64,000 bases of DNA from NCBI GenBank assembly GCA_049614485.1, contig JBMZDR010000001.1, positions 1-64,000 of the forward strand, in the 5' to 3' direction. Shown here piece after piece: positions 17,691 through 26,369 of this stretch. How positions within the stretch are numbered: the first letter of the stretch is position 1; each line of letters begins with the position of its first letter. Origin of the DNA: GCA-2733415 sp049614485. Its GTDB lineage: Bacteria > Bacteroidota > Bacteroidia > Flavobacteriales > Flavobacteriaceae. Position numbers and translations under genes: made by a program. Under the pieces are notes generated by a model. That model saw nothing but the letters and a program-made list of their open reading frames with translations. It had not been told where the DNA came from and ran no database searches.

Positions 17691-17719
17691 AAAAGCGCTC
17701 TATAAAATAGAGCGCTTTT
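17691..17719 (-). terminator. Rho-independent terminator after the T9SS-sorted protein gene
   Basis: AAAAGCGCTCTAT and ATAGAGCGCTTTT form a perfect 13-bp stem with an AAA loop. It lies 20 bases past the stop of the T9SS-sorted protein and just upstream of the TPR gene, separating the two transcripts. Confidence 0.9.
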
Positions 17720-17739
17720 GATAAAAGATATAAATTATG

Positions 17740-19671
17740 TTATCTAACCACTAACCTTTTAGTAGCGGAAACGTTATTTTCTGTAACTTTTACAATGTAA
17801 ATTCCAGCTTGTAAAGCAGAAATGTTAACCGTAGATGTTGTGTTATTATCAATAACCTTCTTTCCTAACATGTCAAAAATTTGAACATTTTTGTTTTGGT
17901 TAGCTCTTGTGGTAATGTTAATTACTCCAGAGTTTGAAGGGTTAGGGTAAATACTGAATCCGTCAATTGTGTTGTCTGCAACTGATAGTGCATTTGCATA
18001 AGTTCCAATTGGAAATGGTGTTGATGTTGTTGAGTTTGTCGTTCCTCCTTCTAATTGGTTTGTTCCACTAAATGTCCAGTTTCCAATAATAAATCCTCCA
18101 TCAGGACCTGTATCAGCTACTCTGTATGCCCAGCCATCTAGAAAGTCCCAAGCTTCACCTGTTCCATCTGTACTTATATCTCCAAAAGTATCTATCACCT
18201 GTCCGTTTTCAAATAATTCAACTGCATCATCACCATTAATACTAGCAAACCCATCTGTATAATCTGGAGCAAACCCGAAGAAACTTGTGAAGTCTGTCGT
18301 GTTATCTGTAATGTAGATGTATGTCCCTGCTGTAGCGGCTACTGCAGGAAAAGTGAATTCTTGTCCGTCAGTTCCACCACCGTTATTTGCGCTACCTACT
18401 CCGTATTTACTTAAATCAGCTATGTCTTGTAAAACAAATATTTCTACTCCTTTTGGAGTACCTCCTGTTAAAGGTCCGTCAAATACACCAGTTAGTACTA
18501 AAGAGTTTGTTGGCGCAGGAAAAACTTCACCATTAAGGGTGATTGTTTCTGTTGTTACATCTGTAGATGTAATAGTAATATCACCTGTGTAAGTATTTAC
18601 TGCTTGGGCTCCTATAAGACGTGTGTAAACTGGTGTTGTAGCGACAGTTCCTGATCCGAAAGGAATGTTTACAGAAGAAACAAAACCAGCTCCAGAAGTT
18701 AAAGATACTTCAAAACCAGTTGATGCAGTAACTACAATATCACTCGTTAAAAACAATCCTTCAACAGTAAAGTCATCTTCTGCAGATGGACCACCAGAAG
18801 CGAATGTGTAATTTAAATTACCGACACTACCGCCAACAGTAATTTGTGGATCGGCAGGGCTAACTGTCCCGCTTAAAGCGATGTTTTGATTTGTTGCGCC
18901 TGATGCTGATGCTACGACATCGCCAGAATATGGGTTAGACGTTAATCCAGCTACTAAACGCGCATATATAGTTGTAGTACCAGTTTGTGAAGCGTTTACT
19001 GAAGCGGCAAACCCTGATCCAGATGTTAATGATACTTCAAAGTTAGCTGGTGCGTTTACTGTTATATCAGTTGTAAGATTAAATCCTTCAACAGTAAATG
19101 ATCCTTCAGCAGAAGGCCCAAACCCTTCAAAATAATCTAGACCAGAAATAGGAGATCCAGTTATTGAAATTTCTGGAGTTGTACCTATAGCTTCAAGTAT
19201 AATGTTTCTTAAACGTACACCTCGTTCATCTGTCGTTGTTCCGTTATTAGAAATTCTAATTTGCACTTGATTAGTAAGGCTGTTTATAGCAAAAGACCCT
19301 CCAGCTATATATGATGATCCGGTAGTTGTAGTACTTGTTTCTACTTGAGTAAATGTCGCACCTCCATTATCAGATATTTCTATTTTAGCTTGGCTATGGT
19401 TCGCGGCACCTCCAAATGAGGCTACGTCTAATGTAAGTGTAGCAGAAGAGTATGTTGATAAGTCATAAATAGCGGTAACAATTTCATCAGCAGGGGCCCC
19501 CGCTTCAACTAAATAATATGTCCCTCTATCAATAATGTTAGTTGTAACGTTGTTTGTGTCAGTCCAGCCAGCTGGATATGCTCCACCTCCAGCGGCATCA
19601 AATATTGTTGTTTGTCCAAAAGACAATGAAGTTACCACCATGGCAACTAGTAAAAAGTAGATTTTTTTCAT
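17740..19671 (-). CDS. T9SS-secreted protein with duplicated domain, lamin-tail-like domain and type A sorting signal
   Basis: A 643-residue exported protein. Order: signal peptide (to SFGQ at 20), a beta-sandwich region (about 21-160), and two copies of a roughly 100-residue domain. The first has GPSAEGSFTVEGFNLTTDI and NFEVSLTSGSGF; the second has GPSAEDDFTVEGLFLTSDI and GFEVSLTSGAGF. A lamin-tail-like domain (about 395-545; TPKGVEIFVLQ, NGDDAVELF) follows, then a T9SS type A domain (FSIYPNPSNSG to TKRLVVR). The tail directs export by the type IX system and cell-surface anchoring or release. LTD proteins often accompany nucleases, but no nuclease motif is present here. Confidence 0.88.
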   Translation of the reverse strand: MKKIYFLLVAMVVTSLSFGQTTIFDAAGGGAYPAGWTDTNNVTTNIIDRGTYYLVEAGAPADEIVTAIYDLSTYSSATLTLDVASFGGAANHSQAKIEISDNGGATFTQVETSTTTTGSSYIAGGSFAINSLTNQVQIRISNNGTTTDERGVRLRNIILEAIGTTPEISITGSPISGLDYFEGFGPSAEGSFTVEGFNLTTDITVNAPANFEVSLTSGSGFAASVNASQTGTTTIYARLVAGLTSNPYSGDVVASASGATNQNIALSGTVSPADPQITVGGSVGNLNYTFASGGPSAEDDFTVEGLFLTSDIVVTASTGFEVSLTSGAGFVSSVNIPFGSGTVATTPVYTRLIGAQAVNTYTGDITITSTDVTTETITLNGEVFPAPTNSLVLTGVFDGPLTGGTPKGVEIFVLQDIADLSKYGVGSANNGGGTDGQEFTFPAVAATAGTYIYITDNTTDFTSFFGFAPDYTDGFASINGDDAVELFENGQVIDTFGDISTDGTGEAWDFLDGWAYRVADTGPDGGFIIGNWTFSGTNQLEGGTTNSTTSTPFPIGTYANALSVADNTIDGFSIYPNPSNSGVINITTRANQNKNVQIFDMLGKKVIDNNTTSTVNISALQAGIYIVKVTENNVSATKRLVVR

Positions 19672-19871
19672 AATAATTGTATTAATAAAGTTAGTAAAAC
19701 GTGAGCGTCAAAATTACAAAAAAATAATCAAATCACTAACAAGGTGTTGCTAATCAGTTAATTTTAACGGTATAATAACATTAGGGCTTTTGGTATGTTT
19801 CTTAATAGTTAAGAAATGTTACGTGAGTGTTATCTTAATAGCTATTCGTTTTTTAAGTTTGATTTATATAG

Positions 19872-19879
19872 TACCTTTG
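19872..19879 (+). promoter_or_regulatory. -7 element upstream of the response regulator
   Basis: TACCTTTG fits TAnnTTTG and lies 25 bases before the ATG at 19905. No TTTG is found at the standard spacing. Confidence 0.4.
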
Positions 19880-19904
19880 GTTCAGATCATAATTTAAGAT
19901 ATAA

Positions 19905-20591
19905 ATGAGTACTGATGTAATTAAGGTTTTATTAGTTGATGATGAGCCAGACATTTTGGAAATAGTAGGGTATAATTTATCGTCAGGAGGATATCATGTG
20001 TTTACCGCAACTAATGGTGTAGAGGCAATAGAAGTGGCAAAAAAAGAGCTGCCAAATTTAATTATTCTAGATGTGATGATGCCAAAAATGGATGGTGTTG
20101 AAGCCTGTGAGCAAATTAGAAAGATTCCAGAATTATCAAATACTATAATTACGTTTCTAACCGCTAGAAGTGAGGATTATTCTCAAGTTGCTGGTTTTGA
20201 TGCCGGTGCAGATGATTATATTACAAAGCCAGTAAAGCCAAAAGTTCTATTAAGTAAGGTTAAAGGTTTGTTGCGTAGGTCAACAATAGATAAAGATGAG
20301 TCTGCCACAATAAATTTAGGAAATCTCATAATCAATAGAGATGAGTATAAAGTTGTAAAAAATGGAGAAGAGTTAGTGTTGCCTAGAAAAGAATTTGAAT
20401 TACTATCGTTATTAGCATCAAAGCCAGGACGTGTATTTACCCGAGATGAAATATTAAACTCTGTTTGGGGTAATGAAGTTGTTGTTGGCGGACGAACAAT
20501 TGATGTGCATATTAGAAAATTGAGAGAAAAAGTAGGAGGCACATCATTTAAAACTGTAAAAGGTGTTGGTTATAAATTTGTTGTAAGTTGA
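19905..20591 (+). CDS. Response regulator, OmpR/PhoB family
   Basis: A 228-residue transcription factor. The receiver domain holds the acidic pocket D12-D13, the phospho-acceptor D56 (IILDVMMP), T86 and K108 (ITKPV). The winged-helix DNA-binding domain covers about 130-228 (GGRTIDVHIRKLREKVG). It is the partner of the kinase that overlaps its stop codon. The pair resembles PhoB/PhoR but no phosphate genes are nearby, so the signal is unknown. Confidence 0.93.
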   Translation: MSTDVIKVLLVDDEPDILEIVGYNLSSGGYHVFTATNGVEAIEVAKKELPNLIILDVMMPKMDGVEACEQIRKIPELSNTIITFLTARSEDYSQVAGFDAGADDYITKPVKPKVLLSKVKGLLRRSTIDKDESATINLGNLIINRDEYKVVKNGEELVLPRKEFELLSLLASKPGRVFTRDEILNSVWGNEVVVGGRTIDVHIRKLREKVGGTSFKTVKGVGYKFVVS

Positions 20592-21628
20592 TGATAAAAA
20601 TTAAAAAAACATACAAGTTTGCGCTTTACTCTTCACTTGTTATTACCTTAATAATAGCCGTGTTAATTTTGTGCTTTTTTTATAAACAAATCAGTGTAAT
20701 AAAAACACTAGGATTTCTTCTAATTACGTTTTTTTCTAGCCTGGTTGTTATCCAGTTTAGATCAGAAAAATTTATTTATCGACTTATAAAAAAAACTTAC
20801 GAAGATGTATCATTATTAGATAAAACTATGCTGCGTCAAGAAGCAGTCACAACAGATATTAGTACACTAACAAGTGATGTTAAAAAGATAGCTGCTAAAA
20901 ATAAATTAAAAATAGAGACGCTTCAAATTAGGGATAACTATCGTAAAGAATTTATGGGTAATATTGCTCATGAATTAAAAACCCCATTATTTACGGTGCA
21001 AAGTTATATTTTAACTTTAATGGATGGGGCTGTGGAAGACATTAATGTTCGAGACAAATATTTGAATAGAGCAAGTAAAGGTGTAGAGCGATTAATTTAT
21101 ATTGTTGATGATTTAGACTTGATTACAAACATTGAAATTGGAAACTTGAGCTTAAATAAAGAAGAGTTTGATGTTGTTGAAATGATACGCGATGTTTTTG
21201 AGCTGTTTGAAATTAAAGCACATGAAAAAAGCATTTCTTTAGTATTTGATAAGAGGTATAATGAGTCGGTTATAGTAAAAGCTGATAAAGAAAAAATAAG
21301 GCAAGTAATTACGAATTTAATAATAAACTCTATTAAGTACGGCCAAAAAAACGGAACTACAGAAATAAGTATTGAGCAATTGAACTACGAAAAAGTAGTT
21401 GTTCGTGTTACAGATAATGGTGAAGGAATTCAGCAAAAGCATTTAGCCAGGATATTTGAACGTTTTTATAGAGTTAATAAAAGCGGTTCAAGAGATGAAG
21501 GTGGTTCAGGGCTAGGGTTGTCTATTGTAAAGCATATTATAGAAGCCCACAATCAGAAAATATATGTTGAAAGTGAATATGGTTTAGGTTCAGAATTTTC
21601 GTTTACCTTAAAATCAGTTCAAAAATAA
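20591..21628 (+). CDS. Sensor histidine kinase (PhoR-like)
   Basis: A 345-residue membrane kinase starting at the ATG at 20591, which overlaps the regulator's stop (TGATG). Two membrane helices (about 10-30 and 37-55) leave almost no periplasmic domain. The HisKA domain has H127 (NIAHELKTPLF), and the HATPase domain has the N box (NLIINSIKYG), G1 (DNGEGI) and G2 (GGSGLGLSIVK). With so short a loop it probably senses within the membrane or through a partner. Its last 15 bases overlap the convergent glycosyltransferase gene. Confidence 0.92.
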   Translation: MIKIKKTYKFALYSSLVITLIIAVLILCFFYKQISVIKTLGFLLITFFSSLVVIQFRSEKFIYRLIKKTYEDVSLLDKTMLRQEAVTTDISTLTSDVKKIAAKNKLKIETLQIRDNYRKEFMGNIAHELKTPLFTVQSYILTLMDGAVEDINVRDKYLNRASKGVERLIYIVDDLDLITNIEIGNLSLNKEEFDVVEMIRDVFELFEIKAHEKSISLVFDKRYNESVIVKADKEKIRQVITNLIINSIKYGQKNGTTEISIEQLNYEKVVVRVTDNGEGIQQKHLARIFERFYRVNKSGSRDEGGSGLGLSIVKHIIEAHNQKIYVESEYGLGSEFSFTLKSVQK

Positions 21629-22672
21629 TTCAAACAAGCGGTTAAATCTAGTTGCGTTTTGAGAGGTGTAAAGGCCTTTGTATTCTTTTATTTTTTCTAA
21701 ATCACTAAAACTAAAGTCTTCTTGAAATGCATAAGGGGCGTATTGCAGCTCATTCATTCGTTCAGCTAAATACAACTGCTCATATTGTCCTGGTGTTGGG
21801 ATAAAAAATACTTTTTTGCCAATTGTAGCCAAGTCCATTATGGTTGTGTAGCCTGACCTAGATATAACTATAGAGCTTCTGTTAATAGCATCTTCAAGCT
21901 GTAGACTGGTCATAAAATTATAAATAGTTATGTTTTTTGTAGTCTTTACGTGTTGTTTTGTTGATATGTTACCACAAACAAATAAAACGCTCTTTGTTGT
22001 TTTGCTAAATTCATTTAAAAGTTTCGTCTCAAGTAAAGAACGTTGAGGTTCTGGCCCAGACAAAATAACTAAATAATCAAAAGTTTTAGCAAGGCTTATT
22101 TTTTTAAACCGACTTAATATTCCAATGTGCTTAACGTTGCTAAGATGTTTTTTTACGCTCCCTAAATCACCACTAAAAGAGTTGTTTCCAGTGATATCCG
22201 GCACCCAACATTCGTTAAACTTAGCAATTGTTTTTTGATGCAGTTTACTTGTAAGCCAAGTGCTGTTACCACTTAAAACGGTCAGTTGATGAGATAAATA
22301 AACGGAAGGAATGATGTTGTGGTACACACCAAGTCTGTTGTCAGAAATAATACCCGAAAGATTAAATTTAACAACAAGACCTTGAATTTGCTTATGTTCT
22401 TTTAGTACTGCTGTAATTAGTCCTGGTAAGTTTCTGAGCATTTTCCATTTAAAAAAACGACCATTTTTTGCGTAACTGATATTATATGAAGGCAATTGTA
22501 CGCTAGTTAACTCCGGAAATTCTTTTTGCAACAATACTAAAGCGTCACCATCTGAGGCTAAAATTGGTGTAAAACCATTAGTTAGTAAAGCGTTAATAAT
22601 AGGAATGCATCTTGTGGCATGACCTAGCCCCCAGTTTAATGGTGCTACAAGTATGTTTTTAGAGTTTGTCAT
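21614..22672 (-). CDS. Glycosyltransferase, GT-B fold (MurG-like)
   Basis: A soluble GT-B glycosyltransferase. The N-terminal half has the acceptor-side glycine loop (PLNWGLGHATRCIP), and the C-terminal half has the nucleotide-sugar site (SRSGYTTIMDLATIGKK, then PTPGQYEQLYLAERM), as in MurG and GT28 relatives. MurG itself is usually found in the cell-wall cluster, so this is a paralogue of unknown acceptor. I chose the ATG at 22672 (352 residues); an in-frame TTG at 22687 adds an unlikely LLLF. It converges on the histidine kinase gene with a 15-base overlap. Confidence 0.82.
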   Translation of the reverse strand: MTNSKNILVAPLNWGLGHATRCIPIINALLTNGFTPILASDGDALVLLQKEFPELTSVQLPSYNISYAKNGRFFKWKMLRNLPGLITAVLKEHKQIQGLVVKFNLSGIISDNRLGVYHNIIPSVYLSHQLTVLSGNSTWLTSKLHQKTIAKFNECWVPDITGNNSFSGDLGSVKKHLSNVKHIGILSRFKKISLAKTFDYLVILSGPEPQRSLLETKLLNEFSKTTKSVLFVCGNISTKQHVKTTKNITIYNFMTSLQLEDAINRSSIVISRSGYTTIMDLATIGKKVFFIPTPGQYEQLYLAERMNELQYAPYAFQEDFSFSDLEKIKEYKGLYTSQNATRFNRLFELFLN

Positions 22673-22739
22673 GAATAATAAAAGCAAGTTACATTATTTG
22701 CCACATTAATTTTTTATTTTTACCAAAAATTATGCACTA

Positions 22740-23414
22740 GTGGGAAGTAAGAATAAGCTAAAACGGTTTAATGAAAATGCAACTTTTTCAAATGTTTTTC
22801 AACCAACAAGAGAAGAGTTGGTTGGTGAAGAATTCAAATTGAAAGGAAAATGGAACACAGATTTTTTCAAGAATGACAATCCTATTGTATTAGAATTAGG
22901 TTGTGGTAAAGGAGAGTATTCGGTTAGTTTAGGAGAACTTTTTCCAGATAAAAATTTTATCGGACTAGATATAAAAGGCGCTAGATTTTGGAGAGGTGCT
23001 AAAACTGCATTAGAAAATAATATGACTAATGTCGCTTTTGTAAGAACTCAGATTGAATTAATCACGTCAATTTTTGAAGCAAATGAGGTTAGTGAAATTT
23101 GGATAACCTTTCCAGACCCTCAAATTAAATACAAACGAACAAAGCACCGTTTAACAAATGCAGAGTTTCTAGAAAAATACAAAACGGTATTGAATGAAAA
23201 TGGTGTGGTGCATTTAAAAACCGATAGTGAATTCATGCATGGTTACACATTAGGTTTGCTACATGGAGCTGGGCATGAGGTTGAATATGCTAACCATAAT
23301 GTGTATAGAAATGAAGGTGCACCAAAAGAAGTTACAGCAATTCAAACATTTTATGAAAAGCAGTATTTAGAAGTTGATAAAGCAATAACATATATTAAAT
23401 TTAAAATAAAGTAA
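22740..23414 (+). CDS. trmB: tRNA (guanine46-N7)-methyltransferase
   Basis: TrmB makes m7G at position 46 of tRNA variable loops. The SAM site is VLELGCGKGEYSVSLGELF. The tRNA-binding and catalytic block is WITFPDPQIKYKRTKHRLT. The start is GTG at 22740, giving MGSKNKLKRF, the usual N terminus in this group; the in-frame-looking ATG at 22733 runs straight into TAG. It heads a tight set with the LysE-type exporter (0-base gap) and the alkyltransferase-like gene. Confidence 0.94.
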   Translation: MGSKNKLKRFNENATFSNVFQPTREELVGEEFKLKGKWNTDFFKNDNPIVLELGCGKGEYSVSLGELFPDKNFIGLDIKGARFWRGAKTALENNMTNVAFVRTQIELITSIFEANEVSEIWITFPDPQIKYKRTKHRLTNAEFLEKYKTVLNENGVVHLKTDSEFMHGYTLGLLHGAGHEVEYANHNVYRNEGAPKEVTAIQTFYEKQYLEVDKAITYIKFKIK

Positions 23415-24035
23415 ATGCACTTATCGGTTTTGTTTTTATATTGTTTTTTGTGGTCGTTCTTCGGAGTGTTGCCACCGGGAATACTAAATATAAACGCCGC
23501 AAAAATTAGTGTTGAACAAGGACGAAAACGCGCATTAATGTTTACATTAGGCGCTTGTTTAGTTGTTGCTGCTCAGGCAGGAATTGCAGTATTGATTGCA
23601 GAGTTTTTAAATTTATCAGAAGATGAGCTGTCTGTAATTCAAGAAGTTGGCGTAGCTATTTTCTTTTGTTTAGCTATTTACTTTTTCTTTGCCGCTAAAG
23701 CAAAAGTAACCCCTAAAAGTATTGAGTTAAAAAAGAAGCGAAACTTGTTTTTAAAGGGTGTAATCTTTTCGGTGCTAAATGTATTTCCCATTCCATTTTA
23801 TAGCTTTGTGTGTACAACACTAACTACTTCAGGTAACTTTAGTTTTTCTACATCAGATGTTATCATCTTTATTTTAGCAATTGTATTAGGGAGTTTTTCA
23901 GCAATTAGTACCTATATAGTGTTGTTTAAAAAGTCTAATAAAAGTGAGAACTTTAGTAGAAATACAAATTATGTATTAAGTGCTCTGGCTTTAATACTAG
24001 CAATTATATCACTTGTTAAATTAAGTATTCAATAG
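23415..24035 (+). CDS. LysE/RhtB-family exporter
   Basis: A 206-residue inner-membrane protein with about six hydrophobic helices and the family's N-terminal signature GVLPPGILNINAAK. LysE-type proteins export amino acids or related small molecules; the substrate cannot be told. It starts on the base after the trmB stop and ends 3 bases before the next gene, so the three are one operon. Confidence 0.85.
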   Translation: MHLSVLFLYCFLWSFFGVLPPGILNINAAKISVEQGRKRALMFTLGACLVVAAQAGIAVLIAEFLNLSEDELSVIQEVGVAIFFCLAIYFFFAAKAKVTPKSIELKKKRNLFLKGVIFSVLNVFPIPFYSFVCTTLTTSGNFSFSTSDVIIFILAIVLGSFSAISTYIVLFKKSNKSENFSRNTNYVLSALALILAIISLVKLSIQ

Positions 24036-24038
24036 GGG

Positions 24039-24377
24039 GTGGAATCTAAAAATTTCTTTGAACGCGTCTATCAGGTGGCGCGGTTAATACCAGAAGGTAG
24101 AGTAACATCTTATGGTGCTATAGCGGTGTATTTAGGAATGACAAAAGGCGCAAGAATGGTAGGCTGGGCAATGAATGCGTTACATGTAAAAGGAGTGCCG
24201 GCACACAGAGTAGTTAATAAAAAAGGGTTGCTGACAGGAAAGCATCACTTTCAAGGAACAAGTCTAATGCAGCAATTGCTAGAAAATGAAGGGGTGGTGA
24301 TTGTAGATAATCAAATACAACAATTGTCGGACCACTTTTGGGACCCTTCAAAAGAGCTGCCAGCGATGAAGTACTGA
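24039..24377 (+). CDS. Alkyltransferase-like protein (ATL)
   Basis: A 112-residue homologue of the DNA-binding domain of O6-methylguanine methyltransferase (RVTSYGAIAVYLG, ARMVGWAMN). The active-site PCHR is replaced by P54-A55-H-R, so it cannot accept an alkyl group. ATL proteins bind O6-alkylguanine and hand the lesion to nucleotide excision repair. The start is GTG at 24039, preceded by a G-rich stretch. With the AlkB-like gene it forms part of the alkylation defence visible in the window. Confidence 0.9.
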   Translation: MESKNFFERVYQVARLIPEGRVTSYGAIAVYLGMTKGARMVGWAMNALHVKGVPAHRVVNKKGLLTGKHHFQGTSLMQQLLENEGVVIVDNQIQQLSDHFWDPSKELPAMKY

Positions 24378-24428
24378 TTTTGAGAGAAATTAGTTAGTGT
24401 AAATGAAGTCAGATTATATAAGGCTGTG

Positions 24429-24436
24429 TATCTTTG
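24429..24436 (+). promoter_or_regulatory. -7 element upstream of mrp
   Basis: TATCTTTG fits TAnnTTTG and lies 27 bases before the mrp ATG. No TTTG is seen at 19-21 bases upstream. Confidence 0.4.
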
Positions 24437-24463
24437 TAAAAATAAATATCAAAAAAACTCATT

Positions 24464-25591
24464 ATGAAAATTGATAGGAAAGAAGTTCTAAAAGCATTAG
24501 AGCAGATTACTGTTCCTGGTGAGGGAGCAAATATGGTTGAAAGTGGTGCAGTAAAAAATGTATTGGCTTTTGGAGATGAGGTTGTGGTTGAAATTACTAT
24601 TGCTAACCCAGCAATGCAAGCAAGAAAAAAAGTAGAAGCTGAAATTATTAATGTTATTAAAACTAATGTTTCTGAAGAAGCAAAAGTGAAAGTAAACGTA
24701 AAAGTTGTAGCTCCAGAAAAAACTGAAATAAAAGGAAAGCAAATTCCAGGAATAAAAAATATAGTAGCAATCTCTTCTGGTAAAGGAGGGGTTGGTAAAT
24801 CTACAGTAACAGCAAATGTTGCGGTAAGTTTATCAAAAATGGGATTTAAAGTAGGGGTGTTAGATGCTGATGTTTATGGGCCGTCTATACCAATGATGTT
24901 TGATGTTGAAAGCGCTAGGCCTTTAGCCGAGACGATAGACGGGAAATCAAAAATGAAACCCGTAGAAAATTATGGTGTAAAAATATTATCAATAGGATTT
25001 TTTACAAAACCTGATCAAGCGGTAATTTGGAGAGGTCCTATGGCAGCAAAAGCTTTAAATCAATTGATTTTTGATGCAGCCTGGGGAGAACTTGATTTCT
25101 TGTTGTTAGACTTACCTCCAGGAACTGGAGATATTCACTTGTCTATCATGCAATCATTGCCAATTACTGGTGCAGTAGTGGTAAGTACACCTCAAAATGT
25201 AGCATTAGCAGATGCAAAAAAAGGGGTGGCAATGTTTCAGCAAGATAGTATAAATGTTCCTGTTTTAGGAATAATAGAAAATATGGCGTACTTTACCCCA
25301 GCGGAATTGCCAGAAAATAAATATTATATTTTTGGAGAAGGCGGTGCTAAAAACTTAGCGGCTGATTTAGAAATTCCGTTTTTAGGAGAGTTACCAATAG
25401 TACAAAGTATTAGAGAAGCTGGAGATTTAGGACGCCCTGCAGGTTTACAAGAAGGGACTCAAGTAGAAGAAATTGTGACAGATATTACTAGAAACATAGT
25501 AACTCAAGTAATAAAAAGAAATGATAATTTACCAGCTACCGAAGCAATAAAAATTACAACTATGGCTGGCTGTTCATCAGTAAATAAATAA
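24464..25591 (+). CDS. mrp: Mrp/ApbC-family Fe-S carrier P-loop ATPase
   Basis: A 375-residue protein. An N-terminal DUF59 (MIP18-like) domain (1-85) is followed by a deviant Walker A loop, SSGKGGVGKST (104-114), and LLLDLPPGTGD. The family delivers or scaffolds Fe-S clusters as a dimer. The CPxC pair that usually bridges the cluster is missing: the segment 273-291 reads NMAYFTPAELPENKYYIF. A lone cysteine sits near the end (MAGCSS). It is followed 4 bases later by nfu, which supports an Fe-S role. Confidence 0.9.
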   Translation: MKIDRKEVLKALEQITVPGEGANMVESGAVKNVLAFGDEVVVEITIANPAMQARKKVEAEIINVIKTNVSEEAKVKVNVKVVAPEKTEIKGKQIPGIKNIVAISSGKGGVGKSTVTANVAVSLSKMGFKVGVLDADVYGPSIPMMFDVESARPLAETIDGKSKMKPVENYGVKILSIGFFTKPDQAVIWRGPMAAKALNQLIFDAAWGELDFLLLDLPPGTGDIHLSIMQSLPITGAVVVSTPQNVALADAKKGVAMFQQDSINVPVLGIIENMAYFTPAELPENKYYIFGEGGAKNLAADLEIPFLGELPIVQSIREAGDLGRPAGLQEGTQVEEIVTDITRNIVTQVIKRNDNLPATEAIKITTMAGCSSVNK

Positions 25592-25595
25592 AGAT

Positions 25596-25835
25596 ATGAC
25601 CTCAGAAGAATTACAAATAAACGTAGAGGCTGCATTAGAAGAAATAAGGCCATTCTTGAAGTCTGATGGAGGCGATATTTCATTAGTGTCAATTGATGAA
25701 GGGAAAAAAGTAACCATAAAGTTTGAGGGCGCTTGTACATCATGCACAATTAACCAGATGACTCTGAAGTCTGGAGTTGAGATGACAATAAAAAAACATG
25801 CACCTCAAATTGAAGAGGTGGTTAACGTAGCGTAA
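25596..25835 (+). CDS. NifU C-terminal domain Fe-S protein (Nfu)
   Basis: A 79-residue single Nfu domain (EIRPFLKSDGGDISL). The Fe-S ligands C47 and C50 (GACTSCTINQMTLK) are present. Nfu proteins carry assembled 4Fe-4S clusters to target enzymes. Directly downstream of mrp (4-base gap), it probably works with it in cluster transfer. A very strong bidirectional terminator follows. Confidence 0.93.
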   Translation: MTSEELQINVEAALEEIRPFLKSDGGDISLVSIDEGKKVTIKFEGACTSCTINQMTLKSGVEMTIKKHAPQIEEVVNVA

Positions 25836-25846
25836 TAAATATCAGA

Positions 25847-25895
25847 AATAAAACAATAAAGGCTTTGAGAGTATCAAAGCCTTTATTGTTTTATT
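25847..25895. terminator. Bidirectional terminator between nfu and the protease-like gene
   Basis: A perfect 22-bp inverted repeat (25847-25868 with 25874-25895) around a GAGTA loop, A-rich on the left and T-rich on the right, so it can stop transcripts from both sides. The last codon and stop of the minus-strand gene lie inside its right arm. Confidence 0.92.
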
Positions 25896-26325
25896 TCAAA
25901 AAAAGAAAATTGTTTTTGTAATCAATCACAGCGTTTCCTTTTTTTAATATATCTGCGCCAATAATACCATGTACCGACTTTGAGTTGTGGTTAGTTAAGG
26001 CTTCATTAACATGTGAAAGGTCAAAAACAACAATGCTGTTTTTTTTTGATTTCCATTTTCCAATCTTTAAACTATTATTTTTTGCTAACTGTGTTTCCAT
26101 GCCTGTAGCTCCAGCTCCAGCTGCTTTGGTGTCGCTCGCTTCGGAAATTAATTTAAAGTATTCAATTAGCTCTTGATCAATACAAGTATTTGAAGCTCCA
26201 GTATCAACTATAAATTTTCCTTTAATTCCGTTTATATGTGCAGTAACCTTATAATGATTTGTTTTGGTAAGGGTCATTTTCTTTTTTTGATAACCTTTTT
26301 TGGAAAGATAGCTTGGTAATGGCAT
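25891..26325 (-). CDS. Retropepsin-like aspartic protease
   Basis: A 144-residue, single-lobe aspartic protease of the retroviral type. The catalytic motif is D41-T-G-A-S, preceded by NGIKGKFIV, and the C-terminal hydrophobic-glycine block is GIIGADIL. Such enzymes act as dimers. No signal peptide or membrane segment is seen, so it is probably cytoplasmic. The start is the ATG at 26325; Met17 is an alternative. Substrate unknown. Confidence 0.85.
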   Translation of the reverse strand: MPLPSYLSKKGYQKKKMTLTKTNHYKVTAHINGIKGKFIVDTGASNTCIDQELIEYFKLISEASDTKAAGAGATGMETQLAKNNSLKIGKWKSKKNSIVVFDLSHVNEALTNHNSKSVHGIIGADILKKGNAVIDYKNNFLFLK

Positions 26326-26369
26326 AATTAAATATTTTTGTAAAAGTAATTAATAATAGATTAGAATAC

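Noticed and set aside
21614..22687. Glycosyltransferase start at TTG 22687
   Set aside because: The ATG at 22672 gives a normal family N terminus; the added residues are not family-like.
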